The translations under genes and the position numbers were made by a program. Positions 28,858 through 40,330 of a stretch of 64,000 bases of DNA are shown here, in pieces (within the stretch, counting starts at the first letter, position 1; each line of letters starts with the position of its first letter). Below the pieces are notes generated by a model, which saw only the letters and a list, made by a program, of their open reading frames with translations, made no database searches and was not told where the DNA came from. Origin of the DNA: Diorhabda sublineata. Taxonomy: Eukaryota > Arthropoda > Insecta > Coleoptera > Chrysomelidae. The stretch is from assembly GCF_026230105.1 (NCBI RefSeq), contig NC_079486.1:7378001-7442000 (forward strand), given 5' to 3'.

Positions 28858-29076
28858 ATGGATTACAAAAACATTTGTGTTAAGATCAATTATAGAAACG
28901 AGCACTATTATACAAAATCAGAAACAATTTTTCTATATAGAGAAAATTCTAATTTCAAATTAACTTCTGTTAACAATGTGATTTTTAATTATAAGAAATT
29001 TTTTAATCAAGAAAAATGGCAAGGAACAAAAGCAGTTCTGTACGATTTCCATTATATTATTATCGAAAAAATTTGA
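28858..29076 (+). CDS. Repeat X 'MDYKN' ORF (72 codons)
   Basis: The frame begins ATG and reads MDYKNICVKINYRNEHYY, FLYRENSNFKLTSVNNVIF and so on. Identical first 47 residues occur at 60640-60921 and 61682-61900 (both minus), and a decayed copy lies at 14190-14330. The protein is rich in Asn, Tyr and Lys and has no motif I recognise. Identity of the copies may reflect recent duplication, not selection. It could be a first exon, because downstream the copies diverge after NYKK. Confidence 0.35.
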   Translation: MDYKNICVKINYRNEHYYTKSETIFLYRENSNFKLTSVNNVIFNYKKFFNQEKWQGTKAVLYDFHYIIIEKI

Positions 29077-29267
29077 GATAGTCTTTCCTTTAAGAATTAA
29101 TCCTTTGATAATTTGCAGTTATTACAAATACCAAAATCAGTTGATATCTTATAAATCACTTCTTCCTGTAGTTTTTTGTATCTTTCGACCAAATGGATCA
29201 AATTACATATTTTCTTCAATACCTTTAGTGAGTTACTAATTCAATCAAATAACCATTTGATATCAAA

Positions 29268-29516
29268 TTATACGTAGTAATATTTCCTTTGTTTTGTACA
29301 AATCACATAGAAACTAGAGGAGTACATCGAAACCGGCGTCAGACAGTATAATAGAAGTGTGGTGGTAGCAGTAGGTAGTAGTAAAGGCAGCACAAAAATT
29401 GTCCTCGCGTACTTTATGAAATAATCAACACTTTTCCCCTTTTGTTTTCTATCATCATCTTCATTAGCCATTCGAAGTATTATCTGATCTGGAATTGTCA
29501 GTATTGGTATTGCCAT
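29268..29516 (-). pseudogene. Repeat X unknown ORF region (copy 2)
   Basis: This is the equivalent of 14696-14917, with the same MAIPILTIPDQII start and KGKSVDYFIKYARTIFV core and a slightly longer C-terminus because of small indels near 29285-29325. Function unknown. Confidence 0.35.
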
Positions 29517-29754
29517 TCGTTTTCTTAATGCTCATTTGACTCTTTTCAATTTGTCACTATGCAATTCAATGAAACGTTCATTCCATAATTGTATCCATTC
29601 GGTTTAGAGATCAATATTGGAGGTATCTTCGGCTCTATTTTCTAATTCTTCATACTTATATAATTCGAAATTATTTATGATTGTATAAATCAAGTTAAAA
29701 AAAATCATTTTCATTTACGTTTGAAACCATAAGCATTCTCACATCTTATTTGAA

Positions 29755-30965
29755 CGTTTTAGATAGTCTCCATTATAATCTATAATATCTCAACCAAGTC
29801 ACATACAATCAAAACTTTTCAGGACATTTCTCCATTACTTGTTTAGTTCGATTTGCACATATAATGTTTAATTTGTACAAAGTGATTAGATTGGTTAAAT
29901 GTTAAGTGCCTTGAAAGTTCTTATTTAAAAACAAGTGATGAGACAAAAAATTTATTAATAATTTATAATAATAAACATCATCATCATCTATCAGCCATCT
30001 TCCATCCACTGCTGGATATAGGCCTCCTCTAGTTTAAACCATCTATCTCTATCTTGAGCTGTATGTATCCAATTTCCTGCAATTTTCTTTACATCGTCAC
30101 TCCAACTTGTTGGCGGCCTGCCTCTACTTCTCTTATCCATTCTTGGCCTTCACTCCAATATTCTGTTCGTCAATCTATTATCCGTCATTCGGGCTACATG
30201 GCCTGCCCATTTCCATTTCTTTTGGGCTATAATTTCTTATGTTATATTTGTAATTCTATCCCTTCTCGTAATTCCCAACATTGCCCTTTCCATTGTCCGT
30301 TGCGCCACTCTCATCTTTCCTGCAGTTTGTCTCGTGAGGGTAAGCGTCTCTGCCCCATAGGACATCACAGGTATAACACACTGCTCATATACTTTTCTCT
30401 TTAGGCTTATTGGTAAGTCTGATTTCAAGGTACTACTCAACTTGCCAAAAGCTATCCATCCTAACTGTATTCGACGCTTTATCTCACACGTTTGGTTATC
30501 TCTTGCTATCCTCACTTCATGGCCTAGATATTTATAGTTATATACTTGCGCTATCTCACCTCCATCGATAATTTTTAAAACAATTACGAACGACCCCAGG
30601 CAAGTAGGATAGATAATAATAAACATCTCAATGCAAAACTTATTTTTATTAGGCTAGAATTTTTAAAAGATGGCAAAACCGAACCGAATAAGTACATTGC
30701 TGATTATTTGAAAATGAAATAATCTATAATATCTCAACCAAGTCACATACAACCAAAACTTTTCAGAACATTTCTCCATTACTCGTTTAGTTCGATTTGC
30801 ACATATATTGTTTAATTTGTACAAAGTGATTAGATTGGTTAAATGGTAAGTACCTTGAAAGTTCTTATTCTTATTCAAAAACAAATGTGGAGACAAAAAA
30901 TTTATTAATAATTTATAATAATAAACATATCAATGCAAAACTTATTTTTATTACGCTAGAATTTT
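29755..30965. repeat. 300-bp tandem repeat, copy 2 (one unit fewer)
   Basis: It comprises a partial leading unit (29755-29979), the RTE insertion, one full unit (30652-30953) and the trailing partial unit. Splice-like donor and acceptor motifs are the same as in copy 1. Confidence 0.75.
29980..30612 (-). pseudogene. 5'-truncated RTE-like insertion, copy 2
   Basis: It is the same insertion as 15381-16043, flanked by the same 15-bp duplication (29965-29979 and 30613-30627). About 30 bp near 30233 are missing relative to copy 1, which removes the NDNIRRRTNVKD segment. As both copies share the truncation point, the insertion predates the block duplication. Confidence 0.88.
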
Positions 30966-32075
30966 TAAGAGAAGTCCCTAAGAAGGCAAAACCGAACCGT
31001 AAGTACATTGCTGATAATTTGAAATATGGTTTTTGTCATTACTGACTTTTCTGTTTCTTGTTTTTTGCTTCCAACATCATTTTCCTCGTCATGGCTTTTC
31101 TTCACATCACTTTCATCTTGTTTTTGACTACTGCTTTCCTTATAATATTTCAACATCCGAGTAATGATTTTAACTTTATATTATTCACCAAAAAAAAGAT
31201 TTAAACCTTTGCCAATTGGCCATGGCACCATCAAAAATCATTGACGAAACTTTTACCCAACTTTCACGCATAAATTCATGGCACTTCTTTATAAAATCAG
31301 CTTTTTCGCTACCACAAAGTCCTTGCAAAAAGAAGTACCCAACAGGTCCCTTCCTTCGGGTAATTCGTCAGTATTCACGTTTGTCCCAATGTCCACATAT
31401 CCTGTAAATTTTTTCCCTCTTCATTCAATCCGTCTTCTTTTCCTCTTCATTCAATCCGTCTTCTTAATGCAAATTTCATCCCAAATCAAATTACTTACAA
31501 TTTCACTGTCACAAAATTTTTGGATTTTGGTTTTAGAGCACATAAAGCTTCTTTGCTCTAGCTTGGTGAACCATCCGCACTTTAATATCATTTTGGAATG
31601 GTAACAATGTACTGTAATGATTGTATGTATGTATGTATTACTAGTAAAATTATATGTTCTTGGTGAATAGAAACTTAAGGTTACAGCAAACGTCCTTAAC
31701 TCTGGAGAATATTTTCTTCACTTCTTGCTTTCAGCATTCTTTCCAAAATTTCATTAGTGCTGCCTGGAATGGAAGCCTATAAATAAAAGTTTGGCTGTAT
31801 AAATTTTGGAAGATTAACTTTTATTTGAGACTAGAGGGAAGTTACTTTGCTCTCAAACAAAGTTCATCAAACACCAAATTGTTACTCAAAGAAATAGAAG
31901 AATTTACTTTCGACTTCGATCAGGTTGATGGAGTCGCTCAATCTCTTTTCTTTGAAGAGCCACTCTATTTTTTAGAATATTCATATTTTTTCTTCGCCTT
32001 CTTCAGTGTATCGAAATCAGAACTGCTGAGATTTCCTGCAAAGTTTCTTGTTTTTTCAGGAACATGTGTGTAATA
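30965..32075 (-). pseudogene. P-element/THAP9-like transposase fragment, lineage 1 (copy 2)
   Basis: It is equivalent to 16695-17790, with the same SPELRTFAVTL, IWDEICIKK, KFTGYVDIGTN and SMIFDGAMANW motifs and the same frame breaks. It has a 12-bp insertion (CAAAGTTTCTTG, 32039-32050) that adds NFAGN-type residues on the minus strand. Since copy 1 lacks these 12 bases, one of the two has changed since duplication. Confidence 0.75.
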
Positions 32076-32076
32076 T

Positions 32077-33020
32077 ATGCAAGAAAACAAAGAGGCATCA
32101 CTCGGACAAATAAGGTATTTTCTAACAATTAAAGATGAGTTTTCATGCTATAGATTTGTATTTTACTTAAAACAAAAATCAGAAGTTATCGATAATTTTA
32201 AGAAATTTATTGAAATGACCAAAAATCAGACAGGATGTCATATAAAAAGACTTCGAACAGGCAAGGGCCTAGAATTTGTCAACAAAAATCTAAAATGCTT
32301 GTTAGATAGTAAGATACACGAGACTACATGTCCTTACAATCCAGAAAAGAATGGACGTAGGAAAGAGACATGAGAACAATGTTGCACAGTAAAAACTTAG
32401 ATAAAAACCTTTTGGCAGGAGCCTTAAATGCAGCATTTTTTGTTCTCAATAGAGTTGGATGCAATTCGAACATAAAAGATACCCCACATAAACTTTTGTT
32501 CAAAAGAAAATTTGATATCAAATTTTACAGAGAATTTGGTGCAAAATGTTCTGTACACATTCACAAAGAGAAAAGAACGAAACTAGATGCCAAAAGTTTC
32601 TTGGGAATCTTTGTAGGCTATAGCGATACAGTAGGTATAGGGTTATCGCATATATTTTTCTGACACAAATGAAGTTGGTATATATAGAGATGTGGTTTTC
32701 ATTCCGGAAATGAAAAATAATCTATCATCATACAAGAAAATAAGAATAAGAAGAAGAGAAATTAGACAAGCAGCCAGGATGAGAGACTATGATGTGAGTT
32801 TTTATACTGAAACAGAACTGGAAATTACATATGAAGATGCAATGTCAAGTGAAAACTCATCAAAGTGGCAAGAAGCAGCGGATGAAGAGCTGAAAGTGTT
32901 TAAAGAAAATAATACAAGGTCAGAAGTGTCGTGGCTCGTGAACAAAAAGGGTCATAGAAAGTAAATGGGTGCTTAAACAAAAAAGTGGTTTCCAACAAGA
33001 CTGTGAGAATACATACATAC
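32077..33020 (+). pseudogene. Ty1/copia integrase to RT N-terminus fragment (copy 2)
   Basis: It carries the same frames and lesions as 17795-18740: RTGKG in place of the usual aspartate motif, the shift near 32368, and the end after SKWVLKQKSG. Residue FKRKFD replaces FKRNFD of copy 1. A stop just ahead of MQENKEA (TAA at about 32072) is TAC in copy 1. Confidence 0.85.
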
Positions 33021-34526
33021 AAGTTGAATACATTTCGCATGTTGCTTGTAGTATTTTATAAAGAATAGTATAGTTGTTTTTTTTATCTTCGAAATTCGAA
33101 CCGACATTACATTGTTGCCAAATTTACTTTTTATTACGAAAGTGACACAAATTACCTATTCGATAGGAATCTTTACAATAGATAGATGGGGCGTATTTTG
33201 AAATATCATGTCTCTAATAATGTTATAGCATATATTCATCTCGAACCAAAAATAAACTTAATATCTGTACTAATTATTGGTCACCAATTTAAATGTATAA
33301 AAAAAATTTGTAATGAATTCGTGTAGCACTAGCAAATGAAACAAATCATTTTTCATTATTCTGTTAATCACTTAAATTTGGGATAGAAAGAAGGATCCTT
33401 GCAAAAAAGTATATAAATTATATATACTTCCCTTTGGTAACTGAAATAATATGAATTTGCGATTTCACAACCTCTGTCATGAATGTATTTTTGAAACATT
33501 CATATTTTGATGATATTTTGAAGAGGCGAAGAAATAAGTCCTGGCTATTTTGTATGTTTTTTCTTTGAGTTGATTTATGTGATTTATCCATTTTCCCCTT
33601 TCTTCCTGGGAAAAATATTTTTGATTTTGTTCCGCTTTCGAACGGAATTAATATGTTTGATAAAATCAAAAACAATAACTTGTAAAAATTTCTAACTATA
33701 CTAATATTTTAAACATAACGAGATTAAATATACTAAATGTATCATATTACACTATCGTACTAATAATTCAATTAATGACATTGTAGAATTCTTCAATTGT
33801 GCAATATGTCCTTTCTTGAAAACATACCGTCGTCGATATTCGGAACTTACTAAATCTATTTGTTGCTTATAATTCTAAAGATACCTAGATGATATTTTTT
33901 TAGCATGAAGGTTATAGAACATCAATAATTTATAGTATTATTGATGTTCTAGTTTTAGAATTTTTTCATTAATGTCAACTTGGGACCAACAATTTTATAA
34001 AACACTATTCTTCATAACGGTAGCCGGATCAACGCTACCCAAACGTTGACATAAAAAAGATTGTGTATTGGTTTGTAAAAAAAGGGTCTGTTTAGTTTTT
34101 AATGAACTTGAAAAAGTATTACAATATTTGGAAATCTGAGTTCGCAATAATAAATTGAAAATATATTGATACAACAGATTGCATTTGTTGCATACCACTC
34201 GGGAAGAATTTTTTCTATTTTTTTCTATTTTTCCAACAATTTTCTTTTTCAAATTTAATATTATTTTATTATCTGAAATTTTCCCTATATCTTTGTCGAA
34301 GCTATTAAGTAATATCATGGTGAAATTCTTCTTCTTCAACATTTAATGAAGCGAATGCTTCATTGTCATCTGATGGTAAAAAGTTTTTCTCATTATGAAA
34401 AAAATAAGGTTGGCTTTTGTTAACCACCAAATGCTTTATGAGTTTCTGATTGGTAGTTGATAAACCACGTACTATGCCTATAGTGTCTAGTTTTGTCCAA
34501 CTAAGTTTTTTCCAATGCCTTGGTAA
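33021..34526. other. Repeat X interior without recognised gene (copy 2)
   Basis: It is collinear with 18741-20245. The two minus-strand frames (33418-33675 and 33995-34342) have the same translations as in copy 1. No family was recognised. Confidence 0.35.
33915..33951. repeat. Perfect hairpin, copy 2
   Basis: It is identical to the hairpin at 19635-19671 (15-bp stem, 7-base loop). Confidence 0.85.
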
Positions 34527-34973
34527 TTATCCACCATAAAGAAGCATATGACACCCCACCATTCGATACAAAGTAGGCAATAGGAATTTTCCAGCTGCTT
34601 GAATTCCTCTGATCATGAGAACTAGAGCTTCATTGGCAGGGAAAGGCTTTCTTCCAGACTCGCCCAGATTTTCGAAACCCTCAACTGAATCTGTTTTCAT
34701 ATCGTACTCAAGATTCCTCTTAATAGACATTTCAACATCAGAATACATTTCTTCTCGTAAGGCAGCATCGTAACCGCCTTTAAAGTAAGGTGCATAAAAA
34801 TTTTTTTATTGAATCCAGATTTGCAATGGAAATTGGCAACCCATGATTTCACTGTTGATATTGCTGGTAAAATGAACCCTTTTTGTCGCAAATATCTGTA
34901 TATCTTAGGTCCTTTATAAAAAAATGACAGGCCAGTTTTCTTTTCAGATAGTAACCATGGGGATTTCATCTTA
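34527..34973 (-). pseudogene. P-element/THAP9-like transposase fragment, lineage 2 (copy 2)
   Basis: It has the same content as 20246-20692, with GPKIYRYLRQKGFILPA and SVEGFENLGESGRKPFPANE, and the same frameshift near 34736. The residue after the shift is Met (EMSIKR), matching the family's usual motif, whereas copy 1 has Leu. The gene's upstream exon continues beyond the LINE insertion at 35876-36172. Confidence 0.75.
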
Positions 34974-35875
34974 CGTCTTCTTCTTCTTCTTACGTTAGGA
35001 CTAGGTCCTGTATTTTCATCAAGGGTTTGCCAGGAGTAGTTGACATGCTGACGATCAGCTTCCATACCACCTTATAGGTGATCGTCTAGGAGGTCGAGTT
35101 TTGTCTGGCTTCTTTTCCTTTGCAATTTTTGCTAACCGTTCATTTGGCATTCTGTCAACATGGTCTCTCCATTTTCTTCTGCGGCTCCTTGCCCATCTTC
35201 CTACATCCTGAATATCGCACATGTTCCTTATTTATTCATTTCTCTTCCGATCGAGTAACGTATATCCTGTTATTGATCTCAGAGTTCGCATTTCTGTTGT
35301 TCTTAGGAGCCGTTTAGTGGTTGTGTTCTCCGCTCTAGTTTTTATTGCATATGTCATGACCAGCCTTACGCAAGTTTTATATATTCTAATTTTACATTTT
35401 GTGCTCATGTATTTATTTCGCCAAATCTCTAAGGTATCCTGATATTAATACTGCCTTCGTTGTTTGTGCTTTTACTTCTTTCTTTAGATTTCTATCGCTT
35501 GTTATGTTTGCCCCTAGATATTTGAAGGACATCACTTGTTCTACGTTCTGATCGTAGATCGCTAGTTTACATCTTCTCAGTTCTTTAGATATTGTGAGAG
35601 ATTTTGTTTTTTTTGTGGATATTTGCAGGTTGTACGTGTTCGCTATTTTTTGGAATTTATATAGGAGCTTCTGTAGGTTATCTTCGTCTTCCGAGATGAT
35701 TACTGCGTCAACAGCATAGCATATTATTTTTATCTCTTTGTCTCCCATTCGGTATCCTCTCCCGGCTTGCTTCACTTCTTTGATGTTTTCGTCCATTACG
35801 ATATTGAACAGAATTGGGCTTTTGCTATCCCCTTGTCTAATACCAGTTGCCACAGGTATTTTATTGCCTAATTTG
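34974..35875 (-). pseudogene. 5'-truncated RTE-like LINE inserted in the P/THAP9-like gene
   Basis: Starting at about 35875, the fragment encodes the palm (NKIPVATGIRQGD, SPILFNIVMDENIKEV) and then IICYAVDAVIISEDEDN, in which the first active-site aspartate of the YADD box is valine. The thumb (LGANITSDRNLKKEVK) and, after frameshifts, the C-terminal RRRKWRDHVDRMPNE-type block follow. A GAA-repeat tail lies at 34974-34996. P-like coding sequence on the same strand borders it on both sides, so it most likely landed inside that gene. Confidence 0.85.
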
Positions 35876-36172
35876 AATGACTTTTTTCCTAGCATTGGTT
35901 AGTTCCTTTCTCAACCGTTCATTTTCTTCTTGCAATGACTGCTTCCTAGCTCCAAGTCCCATAGAACAAAATGGAAGACTATGTAACTCTTTCAACCACT
36001 CTTCATCTTCATGTTTACTGATAGAACTATCTGTCATGTCAATGTTTATGGAATGAATCGGGGCAATAAAATCACAATTTGAATATGTTTGTGGATGTGA
36101 GGAAACATTCAATTGGATTATTAAGTTCGTCCAAATTTTCCCTAACCGATTCACTTTCTCAACCTTTATCAT
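35876..36172 (-). pseudogene. Upstream part of lineage 2 P/THAP9-like gene: coiled coil
   Basis: This 103-codon frame ends SLQEENERLRKELTNARKKV, a clear heptad-type coiled coil, and stops just where the LINE begins. In P-type transposases a coiled-coil dimerisation segment precedes the segment seen at 34527-34973. The N-terminal part (TYSNCDFIAPIHSINIDMTD) is not recognised, and no THAP zinc finger is visible. The start codon is uncertain. The segment has no counterpart in copy 1 because the duplication breakpoint falls within the LINE. Confidence 0.5.
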
Positions 36173-36552
36173 ATTTGTAGCGGAATGGTACAGCAGTAGT
36201 AGGCAATATTTTAAATTGACTAATATTTTCTCTGAAATGTTTGTTTATTTCTTAGTGATTTCTGGCCTAGGATTGCCAAAACAGCCTTACCTGAAATAAG
36301 GAACATCAAAGTTAACATACATATTTATTGTAATGGTTATGGTAAAGTAGTATTTTATTATGTTCAAAAACTTGAATTTATTTCATTTCAATAACGGGAA
36401 TAAATGGAATAACGATTAGTAGTACCCTTATTTGCAATTTCCCTAATTCTATATTATATCATTGTACCTTTGTATCATTCTCAAAAACAACTACACATCA
36501 TTGAAATTTCTTGGTATGCTCACCACAACGGTAAAAACACTCTCATACTTAC

Positions 36553-36729
36553 CTTTAATAAGGGTTTTTGAAATCAAACAAAAAAGACCATTCAAAAGAA
36601 TTGTAACAAAACCAGAAATAAAGATATTTAAATAATCTGTTTTTAATATAATTATATTCATTGGCTTTGTATTGAAAGTACGATTCAATGCAAAAATTTG
36701 GATAATACCAATAAATAAAAAGACTCTTT
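36553..36729 (-). CDS. Isolated hydrophobic internal exon with consensus splice sites
   Basis: The 177-nt segment is bounded by TTTTTTTCTTTATTAG on its 5' side and GTAAGTATG on its 3' side. It is a multiple of three with phase 1 at both ends. It encodes RVFLFIGIIQIFALNRTF and YLNIFISGFVTILLNGLFCL, two likely membrane segments. No neighbouring exon was identified. It might derive from a chemoreceptor or another multipass host membrane protein, but the family is not recognised. It is not repeated elsewhere in the window, which sets it apart from the surrounding repeats. Confidence 0.35.
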
Positions 36730-37899
36730 CTAATAAAGAAAAAAATATCAACTACTACTAAAATACCTACTTATAATCGTATTGTCAGTTTTATCATTGT
36801 GTAGTAAGTGTGCCAACTAACCCAGGACCGGTCTTGGTTTTACATCGCTGAGCCAATAGTTATAATAATCGAAAATATTATTTATTGTATTATCTATTAA
36901 TACTTTTTGGATTGACCACAAAATAATATAGAAATGTTAAAACTAAGTTCATTGTTGAGTTAATTATATTTATATTACTACTGGTACTAATTAAACAAAA
37001 TGATTTTATTCACAAATCTGTTGTAGGTAAATCAAGCATGAGTCATATATTTTTGAAATTATAACCTATTAAAGTGCAATACAAAAAATATATACCATTA
37101 AAAATATATACAAGGCGTCATATTTAATATAGTTATAACGTTACAAAAAAGACAACAACTACTACAGTTGAAAATATAAATTGTTCTTCTCCAGGATTTT
37201 TTATACGTAATATTTTTAAAAATAATTAGTTTGTTCTATAGTTTTAAATAGGCTGTTTCTGTTATCACTGTGGGAAGTTATGGATAGGTAAATCGTGAAA
37301 TAAATAACTAACATCAATATTTGTTGGGATGATAAATTCATTCATAATGTGCGACTGGAAAAATGTACTTGAGGAGTTTGTTGCTACCTTCAACTTTCAG
37401 AAATTATATTTTACAATGAGACCATAAATGCGTACAAAACCATCTGTTTGTTTAATTGTATAATTGATAAAAGAAGGCCAAAGGTCTACTTATCTGAACC
37501 AAGTATGTATGGTCATAAAAGCGGATACTTACTAGCAAATAAAATTATTTCCAGTCAAATGTGTTTTTTGCAATATATATAATAAAATTGAAACTAGAAT
37601 TCATTTTTATCGAAAGTATTCAACTTTCGTAAGATGGTATATGGCATTATTATATTCTTACCCTTAATAGATACGAGGACAAAAATGAAAAATGGTGATT
37701 ATATTATGGAGAGACATTACATTGGTTGGTTAAGAAAGTTCTTTTTTATATCGAAAACACCAGGTAATGTTTAAAGAAAAGCTCTCAGTACATTTTTTGA
37801 AAAAATCAAAACGAGTATCCACGACAGAAACGTATTTAAGAATAATCATTAGTGATGTTAGTTATTTGAGATAAATGTGTGCTATATCGCTTAAATTGA
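36730..37899. other. No gene recognised
   Basis: AT-rich DNA without long frames on either strand and without recognised repeats. Confidence 0.4.
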
Positions 37900-39240
37900 C
37901 TAATAATTATAATAAATAAGCATATCCTCATTAAAAACCTATATGTTTGCCTCGTGAAGGCACGAAACGTCGTATCGAAGATTTGTTGGTACATGTCTAT
38001 AGTAAATTTATATTCAAATAAAACTTGTATTTGATATTATTTCTTCAAACATTCTATACTAGATATAACAAAAGCATAAACGAATATAGATTCATAGCAA
38101 CGTTGCCTAGCTTATATTTTTTTCATAAACATTCTCGCCAATATTATTTTCTTGATCTTTGTTTAGATCAATTGTGGGAAATATTGTCCATTAACCAAAT
38201 TTAGTGAGAACTAAAGCCAGATTCTTATTGTTTTTTAATAATATTACGATGTATAAATAAATATTTTTGAAACGTAACATGCATCCAGATAATAAACAAA
38301 TAAATTGTAAAATTTGACAACATTGAGGTTTACTATAAGTTGGCTTCAATTATATTCAAACATGCCAGATGGGTTCATCTTTTTTATTCGTCCAAGGTCA
38401 AAGTAAACCAAAGTTTCAAACAAAGGAACTTCGGAAATTATTATGATTAATGATAGGAACGGAATTGGTATCTAGTTGGAAAAACTTATGTTTAAGTTTT
38501 ATACGTGAAGATTAAGTGAATATAGTTAAAGTTATGAAGTAACTTTTGACTGAAAAGGTACATATTTTTTAAATTTTGATTCTTATAGTAGGTATGTACA
38601 ATTATTTTTCACATTTCCTACACCTTAACAAAGTAATTTGATATTGCATGTTGTATTCTTTCATCTGATTTTGCCATCATAATCATCATCTTATTTATGT
38701 CAGAGTTTTGAACTTAATATACCTATACGTACTTGTGTATTTGAAAATGCTCACGTACACACCACAATGTTTTATGTTGATGAATATGATTTAAACAAGC
38801 TAAATGCTTTTAAAGTTTGGCAAGTATTTGAATATATTTTTTAATAACAAGTATAGGCACTACACCAATACTGGAATACTCTAAACCTAACCTAACATAT
38901 TCACCAATATAACAATGGTAGCTTGGTCTGAACTGGGCCTGGAAGTTTGTATTGAAAGGTCTGTGAATTTCCAGTTACAAAAAAAAGAATTAGATTATTG
39001 AAGTAGCACCAAGAGAACCGCATCCAACCGGCTTTGAAGATTTTTGCAGTGATTCTATCATTTGGGTAATATTTTTGGAAATTTGATAAAACAATCCCCA
39101 ACAACACTTTTTTTTAAATATTTACCTATATATATATATATATTGTTTGATATAATAGGAGCGTTTGGATGTATTCACATGTGGACCTTTAGTAGCTTTG
39201 GAGTACCTACCTTATGGAATTGCAAGATAAAGATCATTCA
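37900..39240 (-). repeat. Repeat Y fragment, inverted
   Basis: The segment is the reverse complement of about 47750-49010, with around 10 percent divergence. Landmarks are CTACTAAAGGTC at the right and GACATGTACCAACAAATCTT at the left. It is cut at 39240 by the BEL/Pao relic. Short minus frames (38901-39107) show no firm family signature. Confidence 0.75.
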
Positions 39241-40330
39241 AACTTTGAATGAACTAGGATCTAAGCCGTAAGTTACAGTATCAAGTTCATATTCTTGAAC
39301 CAATTTGGACTTATCTTCTCTCCACAATATATGTTGAAATTGTCTATCCGAGGGTTGTAACTTTATCTGTTGGTACATCTTCTCTATATCTGCCGTAAAA
39401 GTAATTTGGTGCTTTCTAAATCTTAACAATGTATTGAATATATCGGGTTGTATGATTGGACCTACCATCAAAATGTCGTTTAGACTGATGTTATTAATCA
39501 ATCCATCAAAAATCCATCAAAAACTACGCGTAACTTTATAGTCAAAGAACTAGATTTTAGTACACAGTGGTGAGATAAAATGAATTTAGCTTCTGATTTT
39601 AAAATTTCGTTTGCCAAAGACATATGCCCTAACTTGCAATAATCTTCAATAAATTTAGAATATTCCGTATTCAAGTAACTATTATTCTGCAACCTTTTTT
39701 CTGCAGACTTCATCCGTTTTAGAGGTATATCTCTAGTTTCACCCAAAATAGGTTTTTTTTAAAGATAATTTAATAACAAATCGGCCATCACCTTTTATAT
39801 AAAAGTTTTTTACGGAAAGCTCCTCACAACTACTTTCTTCTACCGAGTAAACTGATTGCTTCGTATTAGAAACTTCCTCAATTTTACAAAAGGGCCCTAA
39901 TTGTTCCTGAACGTCTATTTTAGAAAGGTTACAAAATGTAGAATTCGAAGGAACTGTAAAATTTCCTGAAATGATCGTAAAATATATTACAACCAATCAA
40001 AATGTCAATATTAGCTGATGTATCAAAAGTAATATCAGCTAGCAATGAATTATTAGGAATTTTAATGTTTGAAAAATCTATATTAAACTGTTGTAATTTG
40101 ATCTAGGACTAAAAATGGAAATTTTGCTTCAAATTCGGTATGAATTTATTTTTATTTAATTTTAATTTTAGAGACATTTGTAGAGTTTGTTGCATTTATA
40201 TCTACTACCAGAATCGAAACGGATGTACACGGTAACTTCAATGCATGTGCTAACTCGGTTGTACAGAAGGAACTTTGACTTCCTGAATCTAAGAGAGCAA
40301 ATCTGCAAAGTAAAAATGAGATAAGAAGGA
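39238..40330 (-). pseudogene. BEL/Pao retrotransposon protease-RT relic
   Basis: From right to left, 40168-40330 reads FALLDSGSQSSF in one frame (retropepsin motif typical of BEL/Pao) followed by ELAHALKL. About 40010-40110 gives ADITFDTSANIDILIG. 39498-39746 has LKRMKSAEKRLQ, GHMSLANEI and KLRVVFDGF. 39238-39501 has SLNDILMVGPIIQPDIF and FTADIEKMYQQIKLQPSDRQ, then LWREDKSKLVQEYELDTVTY from the reverse transcriptase fingers. The polymerase active site is missing because the relic ends at 39238, where repeat Y begins. Frames shift at least three times. Confidence 0.85.

Larger units (their letters stand above)
28694..35544. repeat. Repeat X composite block, copy 2 of the 7-kb direct duplication
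   Basis: It is collinear with 14104-21263, about 14.3-14.6 kb to the left. This copy retains more sequence on both sides: the left arm to repeat A and, on the right, the rest of the truncated LINE plus upstream P-like coding sequence. It therefore looks like the better-preserved parent arrangement. Confidence 0.9.
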
